64,000 nt of DNA from Pseudo-nitzschia pungens (GCA_037355855.1 CM074764.1:4905664-4969663); one strand, 5' to 3'; shown: positions 20,752 through 30,562, numbered from the stretch's first letter. The notes: generated from the sequence alone by a model not told the origin. A program made the numbers and translations.

Positions 20752-21129
20752 TTATTTTATGTCAAAATCCAAGAGATCATCTCCCTCCTGATCAAATTCG
20801 TCAAAATTCCCAAACAACTCCTCTTCAATTTTTGTGTCATCGGTATCATCAGGATATTTATTAGTTATATTAGAATCTATAAAATCCAAATCATCTTCTG
20901 TTAATTGATTAGCTAATTCTGGGTCAACTACACTCACTTTTTTAATCATTCGCTCTAATTCGGTGCTTAAAGGGGTATTTATTGGTTGATCTACGACTAA
21001 TCTAAAAGTATTCTGAGGAGTTTCTTTTTGATTTGGATTTGGAATGTATATTTCTTCGTAATTGATATTAAAATCTTTTATATTTCTATTTCTCCCTAAT
21101 TTGGTGATTTCGGTATAGGCATTAGCCAT
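20752..21129 (-). CDS. Unassigned acidic ORF in the rrn5-psbA insert
   Basis: Protein of 125 residues that I do not recognise. The first 45 residues are mixed and basic near TKLGRNRN; the last 50 are very acidic (many D and E) and end DLLDFDIK. No membrane span or catalytic motif is seen. The same frame is open for eight further codons upstream (DEEIDDWP) after a stop, without a start codon, so the true N terminus may be lost. It lies 22 bases upstream of the Rep-like relic on the same strand, and may belong to the same element. No ribosome-binding site is evident. Confidence 0.45.
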   Translation of the reverse strand: MANAYTEITKLGRNRNIKDFNINYEEIYIPNPNQKETPQNTFRLVVDQPINTPLSTELERMIKKVSVVDPELANQLTEDDLDFIDSNITNKYPDDTDDTKIEEELFGNFDEFDQEGDDLLDFDIK

Positions 21130-21183
21130 AGGCCAATCATCAATTTCTTCATCTTAAGGATTTTTAAGAACTAGTGTATAAAA

Positions 21184-21233
21184 GTATAAAATTAATTTTT
21201 ATAGTTCTATTCTTATAAAAATTAATTTTATAC
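21184..21233. terminator. Perfect 20-bp hairpin in the insert
   Basis: GTATAAAATTAATTTTTATA, a 10-base loop, then its exact reverse complement. It lies between the end of the dnaK fragment and the acidic ORF. It could be a terminator for the dnaK fragment or a structure of the inserted element. Confidence 0.6.
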
Positions 21234-21321
21234 GTTGGTGGACAATACTTTGTATAAGAAATTATAAATTGGATCTAGTTAAAAACAAAACTGATCCTAT
21301 AACATTTCATTCCAAGGGATA

Positions 21322-21640
21322 TTAAGGATTTACTGTATCTTGAGACTTCATGTTATTTAATTTTTCTTTTAAATCTTCAATTAAGACTTTTAAAGTCTCA
21401 ATATTATCGCTTTGAATACTTTCTTTAATTTCTCCAATTAATTTTGTAATTGCCTGTTGCTCATCTTCAGAAGGGACATTTGGAAGTTCTTTTTCCACTT
21501 CAGAACATAATAAATCAGCTTGATTTTTTAGATCAATATTTTCACGTTTAATTTTATCTGCAGCTGCATTTTTTTCTGCTTCGTCTAACATCGATTGAAC
21601 TTCACTTTCACTTAATGTCGAAGCACCTTGAATTGTTGAG
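21322..21640 (-). pseudogene. dnaK: 3' fragment of dnaK (5'-truncated)
   Basis: About 105 codons encode the C-terminal helical end of the Hsp70 chaperone DnaK: the QGASTLSESEV segment, then a helical, charged lid region ending DTVNP. The substrate-binding and ATPase domains are absent. Similarity stops abruptly near 21640, where an in-frame stop occurs at 21646-21648. A full dnaK normally lies near the ribosomal protein cluster in diatom plastids, outside this window, so this is probably a partial duplicate. Confidence 0.8.
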
Positions 21641-21874
21641 TAATGTTAACTTACCTTTTACGAGAGTTTCATTGAAAAAAAATAGAAAAAGAAAATATTT
21701 TAAAAACACGATTAAATAATGACCAAGAGGAACAAAGTCTTATCTGCAAGATAAAGCGGGACGCTAAAAAATCCCGACTTTAGGGATAAGAAATATTATT
21801 AATTTAATTTAACCTTTTGGATCTAAACAAATAAAATGTTGAAAAGTTACTAACATTGAGTCAGATTATTAAAT

Positions 21875-21909
21875 AATTAAATTTAAGGGGATAACCCTTA
21901 AATTTAATT
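21875..21909 (-). terminator. psbA terminator hairpin
   Basis: AATTAAATTTAAGGG, a 5-base loop GATAA, then CCCTTAAATTTAATT: a perfect 15-bp stem 18 bases beyond the psbA stop codon. Confidence 0.8.
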
Positions 21910-21927
21910 GTAGACTTCGATTAAAAA

Positions 21928-23010
21928 TTAACCGTTAACAGCTGGAGCTGTTAAAGCTACTGGTAATACTTCACCTGAAGCTAAATCTAATGGGAAGTTG
22001 TGAGCGTTACGTTCGTGCATTACTTCCATACCTAAATCAGCACGGTTGATGATGTCAGCCCATGTGTTAATTACACGACCTTGAGAATCAACAACTGATT
22101 GGTTGAAGTTGAAACCGTTTAAGTTGAACGCCATTGTGCTGATACCCATAGCAGTTAACCAGATACCTAAAACTGGCCATAAAGCTAAGAAGAAGTGTAA
22201 AGCACGAGAGTTGTTGAATGAAGCGTATTGGAAGATTAAACGACCAAAGTAACCGTGTGCTGCAACGATGTTGTAAGTTTCTTCTTCTTGACCGAATTTG
22301 TAACCGTTGTTAGTAGATTCGTTTTCAGTTGTTTCACGAATTAAAGAAGAAGTTACTAATGAACCGTGCATAGCTGAGAATAAAGAACCACCAAATACAC
22401 CAGCAACACCAGCCATGTGGAATGGGTGCATTAAAATGTTGTGCTCAGCTTGGAATACAAGCATGAAGTTGAAAGTACCAGAGATACCTAAAGGCATACC
22501 ATCAGAGAATGAACCTTGTCCGATTGGGTATACTAAGAATACAGCAGAAGCTGCAGCTACTGGAGCTGAGAATGCTACGAAAATCCAAGGACGCATACCT
22601 AAACGGTAAGATAATTCCCATTCACGACCCATGTAAGAAGCTACACCTAATAAGAAGTGCATAACTACTAATTGGTAAGGACCACCGTTGTATAACCACT
22701 CATCGATTGAAGCTGCTTCCCAGATTGGGTAGAAGTGCATACCGATAGCGTTTGAACTTGGGATAACTGAACCAGTGATGATGTTGTTACCGTATAATAA
22801 AGAACCTGCTACAGGCTCACGGATACCATCGATATCAACTGGAGGTGCTGCGATGAACGCAATGATGTAACAAGATGTAGCTGTTAATAATGTAGGGAAC
22901 ATTAAACAACCAAACCAACCGATGTATAAACGGTTTTCTGTACTAGTAATCCAAGCAGAGAAACGTTCCCATACTGAAACGCTTTCACGTCTTTCTAAAG
23001 TTGCTGTCAT
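21928..23010 (-). CDS. psbA: Photosystem II D1 protein
   Basis: Reaction-centre protein that binds the manganese cluster, P680 and the Q-B quinone. The 360 residues are full length. Tyr-Z lies in the [18 protein letters not shown] region context, the Mn-ligand C terminus NFPLDLAS is intact, and a processed tail follows. It uses the frequent-codon bias of highly expressed genes. The gene is usually in the inverted repeat of diatoms, beside the rRNA operon, as here. Confidence 0.98.
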   Translation of the reverse strand: MTATLERRESVSVWERFSAWITSTENRLYIGWFGCLMFPTLLTATSCYIIAFIAAPPVDIDGIREPVAGSLLYGNNIITGSVIPSSNAIGMHFYPIWEAASIDEWLYNGGPYQLVVMHFLLGVASYMGREWELSYRLGMRPWIFVAFSAPVAAASAVFLVYPIGQGSFSDGMPLGISGTFNFMLVFQAEHNILMHPFHMAGVAGVFGGSLFSAMHGSLVTSSLIRETTENESTNNGYKFGQEEETYNIVAAHGYFGRLIFQYASFNNSRALHFFLALWPVLGIWLTAMGISTMAFNLNGFNFNQSVVDSQGRVINTWADIINRADLGMEVMHERNAHNFPLDLASGEVLPVALTAPAVNG

Positions 23011-23100
23011 AAAAAATTTTATTTATTATAAATCTTCCCAAATGTTTAGTTTGTTAATTTCAATTATATAAGATTATAAGACGCTTTATAAATTTACTTT

Positions 23101-24372
23101 TTAATAATTTTTAACAATGTTTAAAAATTCCAATTCAAAATCAAATAAAGCTCTATTTGTATTACCCCCAATAAAAAGTTTTTTATCTTTTTTAAGCATC
23201 CAAACTTGTGAATAAGTAATATAACTGATTAATGTACTGATCATTAAGAAGAAGAATCCTAAATAAATTAACGGAATACCTGGGTCAAGTTTAACCTGTA
23301 AACCTGTCGAACTTAAAATTTCTAATAATGTGAGATTTTGATTGAAATTTAACTTTTCATTAATTTCCATGTTTCCTAAAAACTGACCATCTTCGCTATA
23401 AATTGAACAATAGCCTTCAAGATTATCAATTAATAAAATGATTCCATTTTCTGTAAATTGATTATTCGAAATCCATGTTAGCCAAATCTTTTCTTGATTT
23501 GGGAAAACATTAACTAATGGATATTCAATTTTTTGATTATTATTTGTTTTAAATCTTAAACCTACTAAATTCCAATCAGTTTGATAATAATAAATTCCTT
23601 TATGTGTTAAAGGTGAATTAACAGAAATTGTTTTTCGTTGAATTTCATTTCCATGATTATTTAAAATCGAGATGTCAGAATAGAATTGAGAAACAGTTTT
23701 ACTTTTAGTATAAGTTATCCAAAAATCATTAACCCGTGCTGAATTTTGGGGAATAATAGTTAGTCCACCATTTGATAGAATATTTTGAATATGAAAATTT
23801 TCTGTTTTTGGAACAATTTCTTGTGCTTTAAAACCAAATAATGAGCTTATAATTGTTCCTACTAAGACTAAAATCATACTAAAGTGAACAACAATTGGTG
23901 CAATTCTACCAATTAAACCTTTATAAGAATAAACTATGTTCTTTTGTTGAAACATTGAATATTGTTTTGTTTTAACAGAAGCTAAAATTTTAGGAAAAGA
24001 GGGGTTTATTAAAATTGTAGAGTTTTTTAATTTAGAAAAAGCAAGATTTGTTCTAAAAAATTGGCATCGACGTGCAACTTTTAGTGACGGGACTTGTTGT
24101 AAAAAACTACATAGAACTAAACTACACCCAAATAAAAATATTAAAAATAAAAACCACCACGTTTTGTAAACATGATCTAATCCAAAATAGAGAATTTTAT
24201 CCCATGCAAGAACTCCAAATACAGGGTTTGTTAAAGGATAATTAATCTTATACATTTCAATAGACTGATCTTGCTCAATTACCGTTCCAATAATACTACA
24301 AAAACTAATTAACAGAAGTGTAAAAATTGCAAACCGTAAATCTGCGAATAATCGAAAAATTTGTTTTTTCAT
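23101..24372 (-). CDS. ccs1: Cytochrome c biogenesis protein Ccs1 (ResB-like)
   Basis: Membrane partner of CcsA in the System II pathway that attaches heme to cytochromes f and c6 in the thylakoid lumen. The 423 residues show three N-terminal membrane spans (about 14-32, 66-88, 152-172), a large lumenal domain and a fourth span near residue 370. The opening FRLFADLRFAIFTLLLISFCSIIGT is typical. It follows ycf46 by 19 bases. Confidence 0.93.
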   Translation of the reverse strand: MKKQIFRLFADLRFAIFTLLLISFCSIIGTVIEQDQSIEMYKINYPLTNPVFGVLAWDKILYFGLDHVYKTWWFLFLIFLFGCSLVLCSFLQQVPSLKVARRCQFFRTNLAFSKLKNSTILINPSFPKILASVKTKQYSMFQQKNIVYSYKGLIGRIAPIVVHFSMILVLVGTIISSLFGFKAQEIVPKTENFHIQNILSNGGLTIIPQNSARVNDFWITYTKSKTVSQFYSDISILNNHGNEIQRKTISVNSPLTHKGIYYYQTDWNLVGLRFKTNNNQKIEYPLVNVFPNQEKIWLTWISNNQFTENGIILLIDNLEGYCSIYSEDGQFLGNMEINEKLNFNQNLTLLEILSSTGLQVKLDPGIPLIYLGFFFLMISTLISYITYSQVWMLKKDKKLFIGGNTNRALFDFELEFLNIVKNY

Positions 24373-24391
24373 TAAAAATAAAAATTTTAAT

Positions 24392-25897
24392 TTAAATATA
24401 TATAGGTTCCGACGATGCTAAACGAATCTGACCGGAAGTTGCCCAATTTTGTAATTTTACCATTTGATTACTTTCTAAATTAGCTAATGGAATGAAGTCT
24501 TTTAAAGCTAATGAAATATCTTCTGTTGTAACTTCACGCTTCTCATAAAAAGCTTGATACATCCCTTCAATAATACTTTGGCGAATTTCAGCACCTGAAA
24601 AAGATTCTGATAATTGGGCTAATTTTTCATAATTAAATAATTCCCAACTATTCGGTCTAAATTCTTGAATATGAATCTTAAATATTTCTTCACGTTCTTT
24701 TAATTTTGGTAAATCTAAAAAAAAAATTTCATCAAACCTTCCTTTTCGAATAATTTCTAACGGTAATAAATCAATATTATTCGCCGTTGAAATAACAAAA
24801 ACAGGTTTTGTTTTTTCTGATAACCAACTAATAAATGTTGCTAATACTCGGTTACTGGTGCCACTATCACCCCTGCTATCAGTATTTGTAAATGCTTTAT
24901 CAATTTCATCAATCCATAAAATACAAGGTGAGATTGTTTCAGAAACATTAATCATTTGACGTAAACGAGATTCTGACTCACCAACAATTCCTCCAAATAA
25001 TTTACCAACATCTAATTTTAAAAGTGGTAATTGCCAATCATTTGCGATTGCTTTTGCCGCTAAAGATTTACCTGTTCCTTGAATCCCAACTAATAGTAAT
25101 CCACGTGGAGTTGGTAATCCATAATTTGATGCTTGAATCCCAAAAGCTGTTTTTCGTTTGGTTAACCAATCTTTTAAATTATTTAAGCCACCTAGACTTG
25201 TAATTTGTTCATTTACTGAACAATATTCTAAAATTTCAGTCTGACTTATAATTTGTTTTTTCTCACTTAATAAAACATTAATACTGTTATGGTCAATTGT
25301 TTTATAAGTTGCGATAATTTTAGATAAAACACGTCGTATTCGTTCTAAGGATAATCCTTGACAAGCACGTGTTAAACTTTCAAATAATTCGGTATCTACC
25401 TCCAGATTTAAAGATGTAACTAATCTTGTTAATTCTTGATTAATTTCTTCTTCTAATGGCAATTGAAATTGCAAAATAGTAATTAGTTCTTGTAATTCTT
25501 TAGGAATTGATAAATCCGACCCAATAATAATAATGGTTTTAGGTTGAAGTTTTAAGATACGACTTATATTTCGAAGTTTTCGAGAAATGGAAAGGTCAGT
25601 TAAAAACCGATTAAAGTCCTTTAATAGAAATAAAGCAGGAGTTTCTGAATTAATTCGTTCTATAAGTTCTAAAGCTTGTAACGGATTTTTTTTCGCAAAT
25701 CCTTCATTATTTGGATTATTTGTATAACCATCTACAAAATCCCAGCTATATATACTACGATTTAAATTTGTTTTTATATTTTTTCGAATAATATATTCCA
25801 CTCGATCTTCTTCAATTGTATTAATATAAATAATTGGATAACGAGCTTTTAAAAAGAGAGCTAATTCACTGGTAAATTTCATAAAATATTTATTCAA
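24392..25897 (-). CDS. ycf46: AAA-type ATPase Ycf46
   Basis: Soluble ATPase of 501 residues conserved in cyanobacteria and red-lineage plastids; linked in cyanobacteria to carbon uptake, with no settled role in plastids. Walker A GIQGTGKS at 271-278, Walker B ILWIDEIDK and a second-region-of-homology (RKGRFDEIFFLDLP) are intact. The N-terminal 230 residues are family-specific. It sits between rpl34 and ccs1, the usual diatom order. Confidence 0.93.
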   Translation of the reverse strand: MNKYFMKFTSELALFLKARYPIIYINTIEEDRVEYIIRKNIKTNLNRSIYSWDFVDGYTNNPNNEGFAKKNPLQALELIERINSETPALFLLKDFNRFLTDLSISRKLRNISRILKLQPKTIIIIGSDLSIPKELQELITILQFQLPLEEEINQELTRLVTSLNLEVDTELFESLTRACQGLSLERIRRVLSKIIATYKTIDHNSINVLLSEKKQIISQTEILEYCSVNEQITSLGGLNNLKDWLTKRKTAFGIQASNYGLPTPRGLLLVGIQGTGKSLAAKAIANDWQLPLLKLDVGKLFGGIVGESESRLRQMINVSETISPCILWIDEIDKAFTNTDSRGDSGTSNRVLATFISWLSEKTKPVFVISTANNIDLLPLEIIRKGRFDEIFFLDLPKLKEREEIFKIHIQEFRPNSWELFNYEKLAQLSESFSGAEIRQSIIEGMYQAFYEKREVTTEDISLALKDFIPLANLESNQMVKLQNWATSGQIRLASSEPIYI

Positions 25898-25963
25898 AAG
25901 TTAATTCGTTTGGTGTAAACACTCGGAGCTACTATTACTGTTATTTTAAATAAAAAATTATTT

Positions 25964-25999
25964 ATTATTAGAGTGATTAAAAAAATTCACTCTAATAAT
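25964..25999 (-). terminator. Hairpin downstream of rpl34
   Basis: ATTATTAGAGTGA and TCACTCTAATAAT form a perfect 13-bp stem with a 10-base loop, 13 bases past the rpl34 stop. It likely ends the secA-rpl34 transcript. Confidence 0.75.
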
Positions 26000-26011
26000 G
26001 AAATGAAGAAA

Positions 26012-26158
26012 TTAATGACCAATTGCTAATGATTTTCTTCCTTTTCTACGACGGTTTTTGATAGTTTTACGACCTTGAGGAGTCGACATACGTGCTCTGA
26101 AACCAGATACTTTTAAGACTGCATATCGACTTTTGTTTGAAAGTGTGCGTTTTGCCAT
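26012..26158 (-). CDS. rpl34: Ribosomal protein L34
   Basis: Very basic 48-residue large-subunit protein, [20 protein letters not shown], with the family core [27 protein letters not shown]. It follows secA by 28 bases on the same strand. Confidence 0.96.
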   Translation of the reverse strand: MAKRTLSNKSRYAVLKVSGFRARMSTPQGRKTIKNRRRKGRKSLAIGH

Positions 26159-26186
26159 ATTTAAATTAAATTAAAAATAAATTGTT

Positions 26187-28805
26187 TTATAAAACAGATG
26201 AGCTTAAAAATTCATTAATTATTAAACGTTTTACCACTCTTGATTGTTCTTTGAAAGCTTCTAATGCTTCTCTTTTATATTCATACAACGGATTTCGTTG
26301 TCCATAACCTCGCCAACTAACAGCTTCACGAAGTAATGACATTTCTTGTAAATGTTTACACCAAATAAAATCAATATTCAATAAACTCACATTGCGTTCC
26401 ATGTTTTCACAGAAACCATCACCGTGAACTTTAAACTCATTAATTTTCGTTTGATAAATTAACCAAAATTCATTGAATAAATATTGTTGAAACCCGGTTG
26501 GTTTCGTATCTGAATTTACTAAAAAATGTTTATCAAATAAATTCTCAAACAATGAAATAATTTGCTTTGTGGAATAATTTTTTACCGTCATTTCTAACAA
26601 TAGATCAGTAATTAATTGTTCACCATACGCAATAATATTTTTTTGAAGTGATTCTTTATTTAAAATTTTTGTTCTTTCTGAATAAACAACATTTCGTTGT
26701 TTATTTAAAACTTCATCATAATCAAATAAATTTTTTCGTTGTTGATAAGCTCGTTCTTCAACTTTTTGTTGTGCTGAATCTAAACTTCGTGTAAGAAATT
26801 CTGATTCTAAAGGTGAGTCATCTAACATTTGTGATTGGAAAAAAGTTTGAACTTTGGATCCACCAAATAGTCTTAATAAGTTATCATCTAAACTTAAGAA
26901 AAATTGAGAAGTTCCTGGGTCACCTTGACGTCCACATCTTCCACGTAATTGATTATCGACGCGTCTCGAGTCATTTCGTTCAGTTCCAACGATATATAAC
27001 CCACCTAAGTTTTTTACAATTTGATTCTCTTGCTTTTGATTCTTATTATAATGTGTTTTTAGTTCGTCAATTAAAAATTTAATTGAACGTTGATAAGATA
27101 AGTTTGGAATTGAGTTTGTATCATTTTCTTTTAATGCACGCAAAATTCCAATGTCAGATAATTCTAAAAACAACGGATCTTTAAGTAACGAAAGAAGAAC
27201 ACTTAAAAAGTTTTGCGATGTACATTTGAATTGACTCTTTAATGGAGATTGGAAAATATTCATACCTTTCGAAAGTATATAATTTCGTGACAAAGTCAAG
27301 ATATCATATAATTCTTTTTGAACACTAAATATACTATTTCCACCAAGTATAATATCAGTACCACGTCCAGCCATATTTGTTGCAATGGTGATAGCTCCAC
27401 GGTTCCCGGCTTGAGCAACAATTTCGGATTCTCGGCGAACGTTCTCTGGTTTAGCATTTAAAAGCTGATAGGATAATTTATATTCATTCAGCAATTCAGC
27501 TAACATTTCTGACTTTTCAATAGTAGTTGTTCCAATCAAGACGGGTTGGCCTGTTGATGAAATTTCATTACACGTTTTTGAAATAGCATTCCATTTTAAA
27601 AACTGATCTTTATAAACTAAATCTGGTAAATCTTTTCGTAAAGTTGGACGTGCCGTTGGAACTTCATCTACAGATAATTTATAAATTTTTTCAAATTCAA
27701 CTTCAGCAGTTTTGCCAGTCCCTGTCATACCAGCTAGTTTGGGATAAAGTAAAAAAAAATTTTGATAGGTTATTTCAGCTTGTGTCTCAGATTTTTGACG
27801 AATTGGTAACTTTTCTTTAGCTTCAATAGCTTGATGAAGGCCGTCCCCCCAACGTCGATCTGGCATAATTCTACCTGTAAATTCATCAACAATTACAATA
27901 CGATTATTTTGGATAATATACTGTACATTATTATTAAATAATGCATTAGCTTTAATTGCATTAATTATATATGGAATCCATGGATTGCTTGTATCGTATA
28001 AATCTTGAATTTGTAGAATTTTTTCAATTTGTTGACTACCTTTATCCAGTAAGACTACATTCTTATTTTTTTCATCTACTGTATAATCAATATTAGGCTC
28101 TAAATACTCTACAATTTCAGCTGCAATGATATATTTATCAACTGGCGTTTCAAAATTATCTGAAAGAATTAAAGGTGTTTGGGCTTCATCAATTAAGACT
28201 GAATCAACTTCATCAATAATACAGTAATTAAATGGTCGAAGTACAACATCTTTTGAATTTAAGGCAATATTGTCACGTAAGAAATCAAATGTTACCTCGT
28301 AATTTGTTACATAAGTTACATCTGCGTTATAATTTTTTTTACGTTCTAATTTAGCCATATCATCTTGAATTAATCCAGTATTTAACCCTAATAAACTATA
28401 AATTGGGCTCATTGACGCATGATCACGACTTGCTAAATAATCATTCACAGTAATAATATGAACACCTTTGCCTGTTAACGCATTTAAGGAAGCCGCAAGT
28501 GTGGCGACAAGGGTTTTCCCTTCCCCAGTTTTCATTTCAGCAATTTTTTGATTATTTAAAGTAAGTCCACCAATCAATTGAACATCAAAATGTCTTAATC
28601 CTAATGTTCGTACACTAGCTTCTCGGGTTAATGCAAAAGATTCACTAATTACTGAATTTAAATCTTTAGAGTCCTGATATTGTTTTTTTAATTTAAAACT
28701 GTGAGCACGTAACTCATTATCTGTAAGAGTTTGAAACTTATCTTCAAAATTATTTATTTGATTAACTAAGTTTTGATATTTTTTTGTAATAGAATTTTTT
28801 TGCAT
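26187..28805 (-). CDS. secA: Preprotein translocase ATPase SecA
   Basis: Motor that pushes precursors through the thylakoid SecYE channel. The 872 residues are full length. Walker A MKTGEGKT lies at 91-98, the DEAD-like YCIIDEVDSVLIDEAQTPLILS follows, and the second nucleotide-binding fold carries ATNMAGRGTDIILGG and RGRCGRQGDPG. The helical scaffold and wing domains are present. The C-terminal zinc tail of bacterial SecA is absent, as usual for plastids. Upstream of rpl34, downstream of rpl27. Confidence 0.96.
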   Translation of the reverse strand: MQKNSITKKYQNLVNQINNFEDKFQTLTDNELRAHSFKLKKQYQDSKDLNSVISESFALTREASVRTLGLRHFDVQLIGGLTLNNQKIAEMKTGEGKTLVATLAASLNALTGKGVHIITVNDYLASRDHASMSPIYSLLGLNTGLIQDDMAKLERKKNYNADVTYVTNYEVTFDFLRDNIALNSKDVVLRPFNYCIIDEVDSVLIDEAQTPLILSDNFETPVDKYIIAAEIVEYLEPNIDYTVDEKNKNVVLLDKGSQQIEKILQIQDLYDTSNPWIPYIINAIKANALFNNNVQYIIQNNRIVIVDEFTGRIMPDRRWGDGLHQAIEAKEKLPIRQKSETQAEITYQNFFLLYPKLAGMTGTGKTAEVEFEKIYKLSVDEVPTARPTLRKDLPDLVYKDQFLKWNAISKTCNEISSTGQPVLIGTTTIEKSEMLAELLNEYKLSYQLLNAKPENVRRESEIVAQAGNRGAITIATNMAGRGTDIILGGNSIFSVQKELYDILTLSRNYILSKGMNIFQSPLKSQFKCTSQNFLSVLLSLLKDPLFLELSDIGILRALKENDTNSIPNLSYQRSIKFLIDELKTHYNKNQKQENQIVKNLGGLYIVGTERNDSRRVDNQLRGRCGRQGDPGTSQFFLSLDDNLLRLFGGSKVQTFFQSQMLDDSPLESEFLTRSLDSAQQKVEERAYQQRKNLFDYDEVLNKQRNVVYSERTKILNKESLQKNIIAYGEQLITDLLLEMTVKNYSTKQIISLFENLFDKHFLVNSDTKPTGFQQYLFNEFWLIYQTKINEFKVHGDGFCENMERNVSLLNIDFIWCKHLQEMSLLREAVSWRGYGQRNPLYEYKREALEAFKEQSRVVKRLIINEFLSSSVL

Positions 28806-28825
28806 TTAAAATTATTTAAAGGTTT

Positions 28826-29077
28826 TTAAACAATAATATTGATACGCTTTTGTTTTCCTTCCTGATAATCAAATTTTATTGTTCCTTCTGTTAAGGCAAA
28901 TAAAGTAAAATCTTTCCCACATCCAACATTAAGACCTGGTTTAAATTTCATGCCACGTTGACGAATTAAAATATTTCCTGCCTTAACTTTTTCACCACCA
29001 AATTTTTTTACACCTAATCGTTTTGCATTTGAATCACGACCATTTTTTGTACTTCCCGCACCTTTTTTATGTGCCAT
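28826..29077 (-). CDS. rpl27: Ribosomal protein L27
   Basis: 83-residue large-subunit protein whose N terminus approaches the peptidyl-transferase centre. It opens [24 protein letters not shown] and carries the IRQRG...PG.NVG.G.D.TLFAL core. Separated from rpl21 by 25 bases, the bacterial L21-L27 order. Confidence 0.96.
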   Translation of the reverse strand: MAHKKGAGSTKNGRDSNAKRLGVKKFGGEKVKAGNILIRQRGMKFKPGLNVGCGKDFTLFALTEGTIKFDYQEGKQKRINIIV

Positions 29078-29102
29078 AATATTAAATTCCTATTGTTTTT
29101 AA

Positions 29103-29420
29103 TTAATTCATAATAATATCTTCAATGAAAACTCGTGTTAATTCTTGTCGATGACCTTGTTTTTTACGAGTTTTCTTTTTTGGACGCATTTTATAGACAA
29201 TTTTTTTCTTCCCACGGAAGTGTTCTAAAATTTTACCTTTAATTTTTACACTTTCTAAGTAGGGTTGTCCAATTAATACATTCCCCTCATCATTCAATAA
29301 TAAGATTCGATTTAATGTTATTTGTTTTCCTAATTCTGTTGGAATTCGATTGAAATCATAGTATTTTCCAGATTCAATCCAAAATTGTCTTCCACTAATT
29401 TCGACAATTGCGTATTTCAT
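29103..29420 (-). CDS. rpl21: Ribosomal protein L21
   Basis: 105-residue 23S-binding protein. It starts YAIVEISGRQFWIESGKYYDFNRI, shows NRILLLNDEGNVLIGQPY and ends in the basic KMRPKKKTRKKQGHRQ segment. First of the rpl21-rpl27-secA-rpl34 group. Confidence 0.95.
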   Translation of the reverse strand: MKYAIVEISGRQFWIESGKYYDFNRIPTELGKQITLNRILLLNDEGNVLIGQPYLESVKIKGKILEHFRGKKKIVYKMRPKKKTRKKQGHRQELTRVFIEDIIMN

Positions 29421-29500
29421 AATCTAAATTAATTTATTTTTACTTAAATTAAATACTACTAAAAATTTTTTTAAACCGTCAACTTTTTTTCAAATATAGT

Positions 29501-30424
29501 TTACGTTTGACTTTTACTTTTTAATCGAATTAACTCTTTATAAAACAAATGAAATGCTTTTGATTTATAGCATTCTGGGTTACTAATAATGGATAACTGG
29601 CGATTAATATTTAGACTTTCAATTTTTAAAATTTTAATTTGTTTTAATTTGATCTCCTTTTCGATTGAGGAAGATGACACAAACGCTGCACCTAATCCTA
29701 AACTAACAGCTGTTTTAATACCTTCAATTGAATTTAACTGTAGAATTGTTTTTAATTCATTGGTTTTAATTTTATTCTGAATTAAGGTATTATCAATAAA
29801 CTTTTTGATAGTCGAAGTCGAATGTAACGTGATAAAATCTAAACAATATAAGTCCTCTTTTTTAATGACTTGTTTTAATGCAAATGGATGTGATTTTGAA
29901 ATAATAAGACTTAATTCGTCACAAACAAATGGTCGAATTGTTAATTTTTTTTTCAATTTTTTTGATATTTCACCACCAACAATGGCTACGTCTATTTCAC
30001 GTTTGATAATACTTGTTGATATACTTCTTGTAGAATCGACTTGGACTTTTAAATCAATCTGTGGATAATTTTGAGCAAATAATGCTAGAATTCTAGGCAT
30101 TAAATATGTTCCAATAGTTTGACTAGCTCCAACTTTTAAATTTCCTCTATCTCCCTTTTTTAAATCAATTAAAGCACGACAACTTTCTTCACAAAGAATT
30201 AATATACGTTCGGAATATTGCAAAAAGATTCTTCCACTCTCTGTTAAAGAAATATCGTTCCGTTCACGATTAATTAATATTGTGTCTAAATTTTTTTCTA
30301 ATATTTTAATTTGTTTACTTAAAGATGGTTGTGAAATGTATAAACGAGCAGCAGCTCGAGTAAAATTTCTTTCGGTTGCAATTGCTTTTAAAATTCTAAG
30401 TTGTTGAAGAGTAAAAGGAAGCAT
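29501..30424 (-). CDS. rbcR: LysR-type transcriptional regulator RbcR (Ycf30)
   Basis: DNA-binding regulator of the LysR family, thought to control Rubisco genes in red-lineage plastids and cyanobacteria. The 307 residues comprise an N-terminal winged helix-turn-helix (about 3-62, with FTRAAARLYISQPSLSKQIKILE) and a two-lobed effector domain from about 90. It stands alone, with trnL upstream. No operator could be recognised in the window's rbcL leader. Confidence 0.93.
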   Translation of the reverse strand: MLPFTLQQLRILKAIATERNFTRAAARLYISQPSLSKQIKILEKNLDTILINRERNDISLTESGRIFLQYSERILILCEESCRALIDLKKGDRGNLKVGASQTIGTYLMPRILALFAQNYPQIDLKVQVDSTRSISTSIIKREIDVAIVGGEISKKLKKKLTIRPFVCDELSLIISKSHPFALKQVIKKEDLYCLDFITLHSTSTIKKFIDNTLIQNKIKTNELKTILQLNSIEGIKTAVSLGLGAAFVSSSSIEKEIKLKQIKILKIESLNINRQLSIISNPECYKSKAFHLFYKELIRLKSKSQT

Positions 30425-30480
30425 ATTGAATTTAATTACGTAATATTGAAATAAATAAGAAAGAATTTAAAAATAATAAT

Positions 30481-30562
30481 TGCGGATGGATGGACTCGAA
30501 CCATCAAACCTTTCGGCGCTGGTACCTAAAACCAGTGCGTATACCAATTTCGCCACATCCGC
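30481..30562 (-). tRNA. trnL-UAG: tRNA-Leu (UAG)
   Basis: A class II tRNA with a GCGGATG/CATCCGC acceptor, a long variable arm and anticodon TAG in CTGGTTTTAGGTACCAG. Confidence 0.94.

Noticed and set aside
20614..20904. A 96-residue plus-strand frame within the rrn5-psbA insert
   Set aside because: It overlaps the Rep-like relic and the acidic ORF in antisense and has a low-complexity hydrophobic composition typical of AT-rich chance frames.
23011..23100. A psbA promoter with TATAAT near 23065
   Set aside because: No acceptable -35 box at the right distance; in such AT-rich sequence TATAAT alone means little.
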